DNA of 64,000 nt from Euonymus europaeus. Its lineage: Eukaryota; Streptophyta; Magnoliopsida; Celastrales; Celastraceae. Within the stretch, counting starts at the first letter, position 1; each line of letters begins with the position of its first letter. The translations under genes and the position numbers were made by a program. Below the pieces are notes generated by a model. That model searched no databases, was not told where the DNA came from, and saw only the letters and a list, made by a program, of their open reading frames with translations. Shown here in pieces: positions 35,844-51,100 of this stretch. The DNA is taken from contig OY756958.1 of the NCBI GenBank assembly GCA_963580455.1, forward strand, positions 28,284,501 to 28,348,500, in the 5' to 3' direction.

Positions 35844-38800
35844 ATGGGTAGAGGAAAGATTGAAATCAAAAAAATCGAGAATGCAAATAGCAGGCAAGTT
35901 ACCTTCTCAAAGAGACGTTCTGGGTTACTCAAAAAGGCTCGGGAACTCTCTATTCTCTGTGATGCTGAGGTTGCCGTTATCATCTTCTCCAACACTGGCA
36001 AGCTATTCGAGTTCTCCAGTTCTGGGTACGTTTTTTGTTTGGTTATGTTTCTGGGGATTTTTTGTGGCGTTTTATCTGATTGCATGTACTATCCGACCAT
36101 ATATGAAGAAAGTTCATATTTTTAGTTTTTCTCCCTTAAAAATATTATTTCACTTGCACTTCTTATATATATGAATTTATGTTTTTTTTCCCTAATTTAA
36201 ATGTGCTGAAATTTTCTTATGGCTGTGCCTGTACTTGCACAAGAATGACGTGGGACTTCTTTCTCTCCCCTTTTGGTGCACGGTTGCATTTTCTTGATTG
36301 GTAATCAGGCACATGGGAACTTTTTTTTCCCCTTTTGGTAGGACTTTTTCACACAAAAAATCCCATGTATATCATATCGTTCTATTGAACTTTTTTTTGC
36401 TGAAGGTTTATTATAATTTTTTATGTTAATTTGTTTCTAATTTGGGCTGAAGACTATCTTATCAGAGCTTGACTAGTATCAATCTTTTTTTTTTTTTTTT
36501 GCATGTGCTGTATCAATGTTTTTTTTTTCGATTGGAAATCTCTCATTTGGGAAATTTTCATCTTTTACTGGTCTTTTTAGTCTTTTTTATGATTCTCACT
36601 TGCGACTTATCTGAACTCATCAAAAAAATTTTCATTCATTTTGTTCTGCATGTATTTCCAAATGCTTGTTGTGAATTTTTACTCACACACTGCGCTGACT
36701 TGATGTTTTGAAAGGTTTGAGTGGTATGATTGCAGAGGCTTGTGGTTGGGATTATATATGTAGATCTATTGTGATTTTCTTATGTTCCACTGTAAATTCC
36801 AAACAAAGTCTCAGTTTGTTGCTTGCTAGCAGTTGTTTTCTAAGATAGATAATGGGTGTCAATCTTATTGAATTTCAAATGAACTATGTTGGGATTCTTG
36901 TTTTTTCTTCTTTTACCTTCTCTTAGCTTGCATAAAAAAAAGATTTTTGAACTCGGATCTCAGCACTTGTAAGGAATTTTATGAAAATGTGAATACATAT
37001 AATTTTCTCAAGCTGGGTTTTTTTTTCTTTTCTTCTCTCTTTTTTAATTGGAATATAGTTCAAAATCCTGTTATACTCAAATAAAATTGAGATTTAGCCA
37101 CTGCAATAACATTTGCATTTTAACAGCTTTATTTTTTTTACTTGCAAAATAAAGGCTATGGGTTTTCTAATAAATTCTTGAGCTGTAAAGGAGGAACCAG
37201 AAAAGTCACTCAACTTTACCTGCAGTTTCTGATGTTGCTGGTTCTTGATTGGCTTTGGAGTTTTGGCTTATTGTGGATGGTATTGGTTTCCTGCTCAGCA
37301 GTGTTTTGGATAGTGTTGTGCTTGATTTTTTTCATTGCAACTTCTTAAGCAAAGAATTCAAGAAATATATTTCATCAAAAGCCTATTGTAATTTTCTGGC
37401 CTGAGTACTGTGAGAATTTTCTTTGTGGACAAGAGGCATTGATGATCTAATTCTGTGTCGGAGTATAGTAAAGCCTAAATCTCATCTTCTTAAGCTTTTA
37501 CGATGAATGATGTGTCGCAGTCAGCGAATTTGAGAGCAAGTAGCTCGTGAGTCGTGGCATATTCAGGGAGAGTAAACACTGTAGTCTGTGGTTTAAAATA
37601 AATGTATTTTGAGAAAACTTTCTATCCATTTCCCCCAGGCTAAAATATATTGGAAGACAAAAAATGAGTCAATTCCCATTGTCATTTACTCATATTTCCT
37701 TTATTTCTGATGGTTGCAGCATGAACAAAACACTTTCAAGATACAAAAAATACCAAGATTCTTCAGAGGCTGCTGTTGTAGAGTACAAGACAGAGGTATT
37801 TTATTTATCTTGCTTATTTGTTGAATTCTTCATTTTTCATTCGTTTTTACCACCTGGATTCCATTGTGTGTTGTAGACGATTCAGAATGGAAAAGCCCCT
37901 TTCTTTGTGTTTTAATCTGTCCCTGTGATGTGAATTTCTCCTCCATATAGTAGCATGCCGTATTTTCTTTTCTTTCAAAAATTCCAGAATTAACTAGGCA
38001 GATTTTGATGAATCAGTAGGAGACGTTTCCTACTTGGAATGTGAAAATGAAAATAATATGTTTAAGAGACTAGGGCCACTAGGCCTTTCAGCCGGCTCAC
38101 TAGGATGTCTTATGAGATCATAAGGAACACTGGCATTCATGCGGGGCTTCTGTACTTAATTGATAAGTGTGAAGGAACAGTTAGATCATCTTTGCCTATC
38201 AGACTATTTAATTGATGAAACAACTTCCTAGCAGCCAAAAACCTATTTTGAAATACGTTCAGTGTTATTTTATTCTCTCTCAGTATAAGCACAGATGCCA
38301 ATTTAGAATGTGTGCTGAACTAACAAGTTTTCCTTTTTCTTGCTAATGTTTCCTCTGCAGAAGCAAGACCTAAAAGAGGTGGATGCTCTAAAGGACGAAA
38401 TTGCAAAGCTACAAGTGAAACAGTTGTATGTCTTCTCTGAATCACTTGCGTTTGGAGTAATGCAACATTATCTATGCGATTATTCTTATTGCTCCCATTT
38501 TATAGAATGCTGCTGGGTAAAGACTTGACTGGCTTGAGCTTGAAGGAGTTGCAGCATCTAGAGCAGCAATTAACTGAAGGATTACTATCTGTAAAAGAGA
38601 AAAAGGTAGAGTAGTTATTTTTCAGATTCTGCATCTCATTTATTTCTATAAACTAACCCCGGAGTTGATGAAACATTTACATTTTCCAGGAGCAATTACT
38701 GATGGAGCAACTAGAGCAATCTCGAGTTCAGGTACACCAAAGCCTAAATCAAGTTTGACGTATGTACGTTTGAAACTTGATTCATCATATGATAGCTTAC

Positions 38801-39678
38801 AATTATACTTTTCTAGTGAATAAAATCATTTTGGTAATACAAATGAAATCAAATTCATCAAGTACATTATAACAGAAATGAGGTTTGAATTTTGAAAATG
38901 TGAAGAGTCATTTTGGCTAGTGTTTGCAACGAGGTCATTTCGGTTGTAAATTACCGACAAAGGAATGTTGTGAAAGGGATGCTGTAAATTTTGTTTTGAC
39001 ATAAATCTAGCTATAGCATCCGATTAACCTGTGTTAAGAGTTCTTTGCATCAAGAGAACAATTTATTTTTGCCGAGACATTGGAAAGCTATAACTTTTTC
39101 TTTGTTAATAATCGATTTTCGTAATACCTCTATTTACAGGAACAGCGGGCTACGCTGGAGAATGAAACTTTGCGCAGACAGGTAAACTATATATTTCTTG
39201 ATGCAAATATGGTTCTCTCATGTTTCCTAAAGAAACTGTCATCTGTAACACAAACCTTTTTTTTTCTTTCTCTGCTACATATTCTAGGTTGAGGAACTTC
39301 AAGGTTTCTTCGCATCAACTCATGGCTCAGTTCCTACGTATCTCAAGTACTATCCGGCAAAGCATTCTTTATTGAACATTGGTGTTACAACACCGGATGT
39401 GGCATGCAATCACACAATGGAAAGAGAGGATTCAGACACTACCTTGCAATTGGGGTACTCCCTAATGTCTTTTATGCTCTTTAATGATTTTGTTTGTAAG
39501 GATTCCTCTAGAAGATGCCGTCTTTATAAACTACCCCCTTGGTGAGCTTCTGCTTTATGAGCACTCATATATGTACTTTGTAATTGCCAGGCAACCGAAT
39601 GAAGTTTATCGGAAAAGGAAGCAGCCAGAGACAGAAATCCATTTCAATGACTCGGAGAGCAACGGGGGCCTGCTGTGA
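35844..39678 (+). CDS. AGL15: MADS-box transcription factor, AGL15-like
   Basis: Type II (MIKC) MADS-domain factor. Arabidopsis AGL15 acts in the nucleus of embryos and young organs, promoting somatic embryogenesis and delaying flowering and organ abscission. Exons: 35844-36025, 37720-37795, 38361-38425, 38506-38605, 38690-38731, 39140-39181, 39288-39454, 39591-39678; 253 residues (AGL15 about 268). Seen: MADS domain 1-60 ([20 protein letters not shown], then [20 protein letters not shown]), I region, a K-box coiled coil about 85-170 ([13 protein letters not shown]), [13 protein letters not shown], and the AGL15-type C-terminal DSDTTLQLG, which contains an LxLxL-like element for repression. 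The first intron is long (1.7 kb), as usual for MIKC genes. AGL18 is the alternative, but the C-terminus and the PPH-AGL15-NAA10 neighbourhood favour AGL15. Confidence 0.92.
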
Positions 39679-40122
39679 TCATTTTCCTGATGGTATTTTC
39701 TTCTCCCGTTTTATAGAAATGGTAGAACTGAAATGATTATGCTACATCGTGTCTAGTTTATTGCTCTTGTAGGATCTTCAATTCGCCCCGAGAAAAAAAA
39801 TAAATCAAGAAATGAAGATGGCTTCTAGTAGGAAGATAAATATAAGTTTCAGGAGATGAACGTGGAAGAAGAGGATAATTAATTTATCCCCTTCTTTATA
39901 TAACTCTGTAAGGCTTTTTTCAATCAGTATTGCCTTCCTTTTACAACATTATTATCGTAAGTGTACTGTATATTTGTTGCAACTTCATTCTCAGTAATGT
40001 GAAAGAGGAAGATTTGGTTCAAAATTTAGTTTGAAGTTCCAGATTTTCCTTTCAGATAAAAATGTTCTATAAAACAATGCCCAAGCTCAAAGAAAAAGTA
40101 AATATACACAGATTAAAGAAAG

Positions 40123-41070
40123 TTATACTGTTTTTCCCCCCCCCTGCCTCTGTTGTTGTCTGATTCCGTTGAGCATTTGATTCCTTCCTGCTAGTACTCC
40201 ATTGAAAAGGCAATCCACCCCCTTCCCTAATCCATCCAGCTGTTTTTCAAAGTCTTCGAGTCTTTTCTGCAACTCCTCTGCAGCATTTCTGCTTTCGCCT
40301 TCCATTGTAATGGCGGATACAAGGCAATCAGCTGCATCATTCAACTCTTTCACTTCCTTCATTAACCCACCTTTCTCCATAGCTTCACTTACACTTGCAT
40401 CCATACGAATTAGCGTAGAATTAGAGATCTTCCCTGCTGTTTTCCGCATCAAGTATTGATCAGAATCTCCAGATAAACCAGCCAAGACTATCCCACACAC
40501 CCAATATCCAATACTTTCCATTTCCTTGAGTCCTTGTTGGATAATCCCTTCTTTACCCCTTGAACAACTTCCATCTATACTTTCCTTGTTGGATTTCTCG
40601 TGGGAATCCTTGATTAGACGCTTGAGTCTAATCGGTTTGATGTGCTCTAAGGCCGTGGGAGGCGAATTCTCGACAAGATTCAAGCCGTGAGAAAGTGAAA
40701 GCCGAGAATGCCCCAGATGAGATAGGGATGAAGAAATGGTATTCAGAAGGTCCAGCAAGTTCAAGCTGTAGTTGAAATACTCTTCCTCAGACTTCATCTC
40801 CCATTGGGTGACAGGGTAGTCTATTTCCACAACAAGCTTTGCAAAGGCTTTGTTGATGCTATGTAGGAGCTCCAAACATTGCTGAAACCATGCTAATGAC
40901 ATGATTTCCGACCCGGGTTTCAGATTCAACGATAAACCTCCCAAAAAACCCGAAACATCGGATCGAAAACCGTCCAAAGAAGCATCTAATGCTTCCTGTT
41001 GATGGTGGTGGTGGTGGTGATTCTCCAGTTTGAAATATAGTTTGGAAAGCCTTTCTGCCAAGAGAACCAT
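40123..41070 (-). CDS. BPS1/ROH1-like protein (UPF0496-type), intronless
   Basis: 315 residues from the ATG at 41070, no introns. It resembles the plant BYPASS1-like group: AWFQQCLELLHSINKAFAKL, then EIDYPVTQWE and YFNYSLNLLDLLNTISSSLSHL are the typical first helical block, and a C-terminal coiled coil (SRNAAEELQKRLEDFEKQLDG) closes the protein. BPS1 in Arabidopsis restrains a root-derived mobile signal; the biochemical role is unknown. No signal peptide; short hydrophobic helices only. A run of six His lies near residue 20. The gene is convergent with the AGL15-like gene, with their stop codons 444 bp apart. Assignment to the family is good; which subgroup is unsure. Confidence 0.75.
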   Translation of the reverse strand: MVLLAERLSKLYFKLENHHHHHHQQEALDASLDGFRSDVSGFLGGLSLNLKPGSEIMSLAWFQQCLELLHSINKAFAKLVVEIDYPVTQWEMKSEEEYFNYSLNLLDLLNTISSSLSHLGHSRLSLSHGLNLVENSPPTALEHIKPIRLKRLIKDSHEKSNKESIDGSCSRGKEGIIQQGLKEMESIGYWVCGIVLAGLSGDSDQYLMRKTAGKISNSTLIRMDASVSEAMEKGGLMKEVKELNDAADCLVSAITMEGESRNAAEELQKRLEDFEKQLDGLGKGVDCLFNGVLAGRNQMLNGIRQQQRQGGGKTV

Positions 41071-43162
41071 GACAAAACACAAAACAATAATTACAAGGAG
41101 AATGAGATTTTGATTCGTATTTGGTAGTTGGTCAATTTTCAGTTGCTTGTTTTCTTTGTGGTTGTATGTACAACTACTGGCTTTTATGCAAGTCTTAGCT
41201 AAAGAAAACTAGCAGAAAAGCAAGTGGGGCAGTCAGAGGTTCTTATCTTTTTGCATCATCACAGCTACGTGATGGAACACGTTTTGGAACAATTTTGGTC
41301 CACTTGGCTCTGGACCAGGCTTGTTTTGCAAGCAAAGATTGTGCCCCAGTGGGCCTCTTTAGGCATGAAAAAAACATTCAAGGGACTTTGTCTTTGACAA
41401 GTTGGCGGAAGTACCGTACTGCCCACAGATTTTGACAAACTTGCTTTGAATTTGAATAGAGGGGAACCCATAGATTTTTTATATTTTATTTTTTTTATTT
41501 TTATGAGTAAACTATGGATTCATCAAATTTTGAGTATGATTCCCACTAACCATAACATTATGGTGGCCAAATTGTTGAATTTTTGTCCGATTTATTATAT
41601 CATCAGATGATTTTTTTTTGTATGGACAAATTTAACAGTCTAAATTTAGCATCATATCAGATATCCAAAAGCTTGTATGACACTGGCATTTTGTTACAGA
41701 AAACGAAAACAAAAAGTGTCACATGGTACATGCACTTCTAGAATTAGGTAAGAAATAATGTTGGAATTTCAAGCATGTGAAAGGTTTTGGAAAGTCAAAT
41801 ACGTGCGTTACTTGATAAAGGAGCTATGTACGTGTCCATGTGCTTTGAATATTTTTAAATACAATTTGTTTATATGTATATATAATAATAATAATAATAT
41901 TTATGTAATACGTAATAATGTATTACAGACTGTTTGCTTCTAAATTGATCCTTACGATTTAAAAATATGTGAAAATTAATCAATAGTCTGACCATTCACA
42001 ATTTTGCCATTAAATTTTTGTTGGCTATTTAATTTAAAATAATAATTAACATGAAATATACGATTTACATAAACTACAGTCTACAAGGCAAGTAAGCCAA
42101 GGTATATACGTTTTCAACTAAGTTACCACAATAAAATATAAATAAAAAAAACCACAATATAAGAAAAAAAAGTTACCGCAATATAAATAAAATCTTTTTT
42201 GCCCCCTGTAACTTTTTTTTTTATATGGTTTTACGTCTAGAATGTTAAAATATTGCCAACATAAAGTTTTTTCTTTCTCTCTGTAAAGACTTTGCAACAA
42301 TGATGTTATAGAGTGCGTATTCACCCACAACGAGTACGATCTCAAACACTTCCAAATATCATTTGTGTTGCATAAATGGAGAGATAAGAAGAAGGAGAAG
42401 AGAGAAAAAAACAAACTTGACACAATTTAATTGATTGCATCGTCCCACTGTATCATATTCTCCTAACCCGGCCCGAAGCCCGAAGAAGGCTCTCGGGCTT
42501 GGGCCTAATTTTTTGGGTCAGCTCGGCCCGAAGACGAGGCCTAGTTTTGGGCCGGTCTAAAAAGGACAAAAAATCATTTTTAATTTTATGTTATACCGTA
42601 TTTTTTGTTTTAAGAAACATATTTTACAAAAATAGTCTAACCAAATTAATTTTTAAAAATACAAAACCCCAAATTTGCTCAAAACGATCAAACCAAATGG
42701 GACCTCTAAAAGATGACTTAACCCGTAAATGACCATAAAGTGCAAATGTGCAATTGGGGATGCCTAGGCTTACATTTTTTTTTTTATATAGAGTTAGTTT
42801 TTTTAAAAATGATTTATTATTTAAAATTATATTGAGCCGAATTTAAAATAAATAAATTGAGGGACTTATTTTGTATAGTAAATGTTTTTTTTTTCCAGAA
42901 CCTATCTTTTTCTGTATACCAAAAAGTGCAATTAATGAAAGTAATTAGTGGGTTATTCTTCACAATTAGGCAGTTTATTCGTAAAAATAGAAAATAAAAT
43001 AAAGAGAGATGTTTAATACAAATCGAGTAGATGCAGGTCGCTTTTTTGTTTTATTATCTGGTTTTACGTTCCAAAATTTTCTTAAAATTAATTTTTATTT
43101 TAAGGGTTTGTTTGGTTATAGTTTCTTTGGAATTTATCATAGAGTACGTACTATGATTTGAT

Positions 43163-43239
43163 TAATCCAAAGAATGTTAGATAGACGACACAACATATAT
43201 AGGTAATCCAAAGAGTGTTAGATAGACGACACAACATAG
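43163..43239. repeat. 41 bp tandem duplication
   Basis: TAATCCAAAG followed by TGTTAGATAGACGACACAAC occurs at 43163 and again at 43204, with one substitution in the shared core. Confidence 0.85.
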
Positions 43240-43320
43240 GTTTCCTATGCCTGCAAGCAGCGATAATGTGAACAAACACAATTATGTAATCATATTCCAA
43301 ATTAGCGCAAAGACATATAT

Positions 43321-43680
43321 TACTTCTGACTTCTGACCAAATTATATTAAGAAAAAATAATACATTTTTTTCTTAATTTCTAGGTAAAGATGATCTTTCA
43401 CACAGGTCATTTTCGTTTATTTTCTGGAATTAATTACGTTTTCAAATTATAATTGATTTTTTTATTTTATTATTGAAGCAATCCAGTGACGCTAAGGACA
43501 TTGTTACTTCTGAGTTCTGACCAAATTATATTACTAGAAAAAATAATAATTTTATTTTTTTATTTTCTAGGTAAAGATGATCTTTCACACAGGTCATTTT
43601 CGTTCTTTTCTGGAATTAATTACGTTTTCAAATTATAATTGATTTTTTATTTTATTATCGAAGCAATCCAATGATGCTGG
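43321..43680. repeat. 184 bp tandem duplication
   Basis: Copies start at 43321 and 43505. Both begin TACTTCTGA and contain AGGTAAAGATGATCTTTCAC and GGAATTAATTACGTTTTC, ending in AAGCAATCCA. They differ by small indels in the T-rich parts and scattered substitutions, so the duplication is not brand new. Confidence 0.9.
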
Positions 43681-44622
43681 ACCGTCGGATTGATGCAATG
43701 GATTTGGAGATATTAGCATATTTAGTATTGATTATCACTCTGCTTTCTATTCTGGCCAGCTAGCTAATGAAATACTAATATACTAATTGTCTCATGTACA
43801 TCAACAAATTGTTGAACATCTTCTAAAAAAAAATTAAAAAATTGTTGAACGCTTACTTTGCTGTAAATTGATGTGGCTTGTGTTATATTTAACGGTAGTT
43901 ATCTGTTGGTGTATTTTAAATAAATATAAAAAATATATAAATATGTTTTCTCAAATTGAATGGGAGATTGAAAGTCTCCCATCACACATCATGCATGAGC
44001 AACGCATGGTTGAATTGTTGTGATGAGCTTGGTATTGATCCAACCCACAGACGCAATGAAGTGACGAGAATGAGAGAGACACATGCTTATGTTCTCATCC
44101 AAATTCAGGTTCGAGTTAGTCATATGATCGAGTTAGATTATTGTATTTCATAAGAGGCGAGTCAAAAGAATTATGTTTCACTGATTTGAAAAATAACGAA
44201 GAACTTCTTCAATAATAAATAGTTAATACACGAAATTGGGATTTACCCTTTTTGTTGAAAATAAATCCAATTTATTAGTCTAAAACCGAACAATTTGGGT
44301 TATAAGTAGCGTAAATCAATTCATTTCTTTGGATGTATAAGAAGATTAGATACATGATTTAGTTAGTAAATAATGACAAATCTACATATTCAGCTATATC
44401 AAAAAGGAATAAAACAGCATCAAGATCCACCATCTTTCCAAGCATACGGTATTCATTAAATGACCAGGCACCTCACATCACATGGCATAACATGATTGGT
44501 GACTACAAACAACCTTTTTATATTCAAATTTTGGCATTATTTATATTTATTATTTTTTGGTATATAAATATTAGTAAAAAAAAGGTAAAACCCATTGAAG
44601 GGTTTAACGGTACAATAAATAG

Positions 44623-47188
<2,566 letters not shown>

Positions 47189-48140
47189 TTAATCTGTTCT
47201 GCTCTTTTCCACGGAAATTAAAGAGTTTGATTATGGAGTATGAAAGCTCATTGTAATTGTCTAGTTTAATTCTCATGCTTTGCTTTACATTTCTGCTGGA
47301 TAATAACAACTACTTGAAATGATGAAAACATAGTACAATTATAATACTTAAAACAAAATAAGTAATAGTGAAGTTTTCAAAAAAAGTCACGCGATTGTAG
47401 ACAACGGGTACTGTCATTTGTGAAAAAAAATAAAAATAAATCAATTATTATATCTCTAATTAATTTACATATAAGAGCACATGCAATGGATAGATGTTAT
47501 TGTTCCCGCTAAAATTATGTGTGAACTCCATTTTTATCACACAAAAATCCAAATCACACATAACTCTCAATACAGTCACATCAGCAAAACACATATTTCA
47601 ATACAGCCACATCAACAAAACACATATCCCAATAAAATTATTTCTTTCTCCATCATTCAAACCAACTATTTTCCTTTCATATATCTTTTCCACAACAAAA
47701 CTATACAAAAATTAAGATTGGTCCCACCAAAACACATCTTTCAATACAACCATATCAACAAAACAATCTCCCAATACAGTCACATCAGCAAAAACACACA
47801 ATTCAACAAACATCTAATATTCTCAATAATATATATCCATTGCATGTGCTCTAATCCAATTAAATTTGAGCCCTTGCAGTAAATAATGATTGTTTTTGCA
47901 GAATCTCTGTTTATTCTATGGTCAACAGCATTTCTCAGTAAACCAGAAGTAAAATTTGGTTACGAAATTAGACCTCAAAACTTTGAGGTCAACAGAAAAG
48001 ACCTTCCGTTACTTATTCACGTTAAACCTTGATAAACGATTGAGGGGCTTTTTGTCTTTTAAAGAAAGTTTATAGGCCAAATAAATATAATTTAAGAGGT
48101 GAGGGGTTGAAGCGTTATTTTCAAATTTCCCATAATTTTT
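47189..48140. other. Intergenic between SCPL and F-box/WD40 genes
   Basis: Holds the carboxypeptidase 3' UTR (to about 47330), the Tourist-like MITE (47475-47851) and the F-box/WD40 promoter. I see no gene. Confidence 0.6.
47475..47851. mobile_element. Tourist-like MITE (PIF/Harbinger type)
   Basis: A 377 bp element bounded by perfect inverted repeats GAGCACATGCAATGGATA and its reverse complement, flanked by TAA at 47472-47474 and 47852-47854. A TAA duplication and a GAGCA...GCAATGG end are typical of plant Tourist-like elements. No coding capacity. The interior repeats CAATACAGYCACATCARCAA several times. It lies about 290 bp past the carboxypeptidase stop codon. Confidence 0.88.
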
Positions 48141-51100
48141 ATGGGGAGTAAAAGTGGCGGATGTTGGGTTTTGTCTGCACAGGGGATAGACTTACCAAGA
48201 AACTTCCACGACGGCGAGTCAGGGCAGCCATCGATGCGTCCCACAAACTCCGGTGGCGGCTGGTCGCCCGAAAGGAAGAAGATTGGGAGAGCTTCAGTGG
48301 ACATCCAGTCGCTGGAGCACGACAACCTCTGCATAGTCTTCTCGTTCCTGAGCCTATTTGACCTCGTTCGTTGCTCTGTGGTTTGCAAATCCTGGTAACT
48401 TCTTCATTTCCTTATTTTGATCCCTCATTTAGTCAATTAAATAATTTAATTCATTATTTTAGTTTGATTTGTATCCTGTAATGCTGTGATTGGCTGCCAA
48501 TTAAGTGTGGTGAGAATAGGTTATGCGTAAGCTCAATGTGCTTCGGACATTAATTGCTGCTACCGTAGATTAGATGAGTGGCTTCTCTAAATGCTTCTTA
48601 ACCTTTAATCTTGTGATGAAGTTATCTGACATGTCTCCTTCTGTGCATTTGTGTGGAATCAAGGAATGCAATTATCAAGAGGTCTAAGTTATTGCAACTA
48701 CTTTATTACAAGCTGCAACGGAATTCTGCCGACCTTTCAGGTGTATCTACTAGTTCAGAGCAATCATTGGGAATATATCTGGAGCAGCTAGCAATGAAGC
48801 ATCATAGATTATCCTTAATAGATGGTTCATTTCACATTGAGCAATGGAAAGGCCATTCAGCCGGGTATCACTTATTGTCTCTTGAACCAGATAATTACTG
48901 TATGAATTGTGTGAGTGATAAGTGTGCGGGACATGATTTTGAAATTTCACATCATCTTTATGTTGCATATAATTTGGTACTCTTAGCTTGTGCAATAAGT
49001 ATTGCGAGTTGAAGTTCAATTTCTGTGGTGGGTTTTCGTTTTTTTTTCCTTCCTTCCTTCCTTCCTTGTGTGTTGGTTTTTAGTTGGTGCAAATATAATT
49101 CCTGATGGCTAACAAAAAACAATTTTAAAGGTTTGTAGAGTCTAAATTGGTTTGAATGTCTTATAACATTAGAAGTCAAGTTACTTGGCATATGCTTATG
49201 GAAGTTAGTTTTTGTTTTATGATTAGAGAAAGAAAAAACTTTGAAGAGCCAGAAATATTTCTTGAGAACTTTAATTTTGCATGTTGCACTAAATGTTGAT
49301 ACTTTAAGGGCCTCTTTTTGGTTTGAAAAATATTTCTTTGTTCACTTTTCATTTTCAGTATCTTAAATTCAATCTTAGGTTTGAAGGTGACAGGAATGAA
49401 CTTGAATTGAAGTTCATAATGATGTTTCCTTTTCAACCAAACTTGTTTTCGTTGATCCACCATGGCATATACCCAAAACTAATAATAGAATTTCTGAAAG
49501 ATAGGTATGAAACAGATTTTGTAATTTAATTAGGAAATAAGAGAATATTTTTGAAACAAGGGAGGTGCAGGAAAGAATGCATGCAGAGGTTATTTTGTTG
49601 GTATGCATGAGTGCAAAGTCACTAGTTAATGTTATCATTGGGGAATCTCTTGTTTGCGCATGCTTACAGTGGCCCATAAATTAGTGTTACAACTTAGAAA
49701 GCGGTTCTTTTTACCTTTTTTTATGTCACGAATGACAATAATGGTCAGGAATCAGGTGGTCTGTCATAAATTTTTACTTGTGCATTTGCATGTATACACA
49801 CAGGCCGAAATGCGGATTGTTGTCTTAACCTTGATTTCTCTTAGGGTCGATCAGTGCCGCATGAAGATGGGTTTAGTTCTTACTGGTGTAGGTGACAAGG
49901 TACTGCCTCATGTCCAGTTAGTCTAAGTACTATGCCACATCTTTGAGGACTTATCCAAGTACAAGATAAACTTTTTGTTTATTCCATGGTGCAAATAAAT
50001 TCTGCCTGTATAACATTTTGATTTCGATGATTCCAGGTTATGCGTCTATGGTCACTAGAAAGCTATAAATGCATAGAAGAATACTCTATTCCAGATAAAG
50101 TTTCACTGGTTGACTTTGATTTTGATGAGAGCAAGGTAAACAGATGTATTTTTGTGCAATGTTATTTTTAAAGAAAAGAAGTATATTCAAAATTTATCAT
50201 GCCGAGCCCGTTAAGCCACAGTTTGTCCCATTACATTACATTATTAATTTTTTGATATCAATGCTGCTAAGCTGGTTCCTCTTGCAGAAACAGATTGGGG
50301 AGATCATAAATTACACAGGATTTGAAAAATGTCTCCGTGATTGTTTGCAGTTTTCAAAAATTAAATATCACTATTTAGTTTATATTTCTTCTTCTTCTTC
50401 CCACTGAATTAATGCATGTTCTATGACCACCTTTTTGAAGTTGTAGTCTAATAAAAGCATTTTGATCAAGCTACACAACAGGGGTAATCTTGCCTTCATC
50501 CATATCCCATTCCTTGTCTGCCTCTTGTGAAAAAGAATGTGATTGCTATATTGTGATCAGAAAGTTCTATACAAGTGAATTTATAAAGCCCCAGTGGCTT
50601 AACTGTTACTTAATCGTTGGTGAAACGCTTGGCAGATTGTTGGCTTGGTTGGCACTCGTATATGCATATGGAGGCGCAATGGGAATAGAAGCATATTCCC
50701 CTCACGTGAAGGAACTTTTCCAAAAGGTTTATGCATGCGGTGTGTTTCTCTTCATATACTTATCATGAGTTCTGGCTTTAATGTGAATTGTCGTATTGTC
50801 TCTGCAGATATTCACCCATTTTAGATGCATTATGACTTTTATCCATTTTACTTGTAGTTACTTTGATCCAGAGGCTATAGTCGGATGTGAGGATGGGGCT
50901 GTTCGTGTTTTTGACATGTACAGTAGGACATGCTCTCGAATAATTAGGTATGGTCATGAGGAAATTGTTAACCATTGTTTGTTTTTTCTTTCTAAATTTA
51001 TTGTTAAATGGTAACTGATATGTAAACTTAGGATCTTCTTCACATGTTATGCATGATATTTTTTTTCCAATTCTCATGAAATTTGTTTGTGAATCTGTAT

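Noticed and set aside
42460..42560. GC-rich GGCCC cluster as a promoter
   Set aside because: No gene starts nearby on either strand; the carboxypeptidase start is 2.1 kb away.
43321..43680. Solo or tandem LTRs of a retrotransposon
   Set aside because: The 184 bp copies abut directly, lack TG...CA ends and have no target duplication, so a simple tandem duplication is enough.
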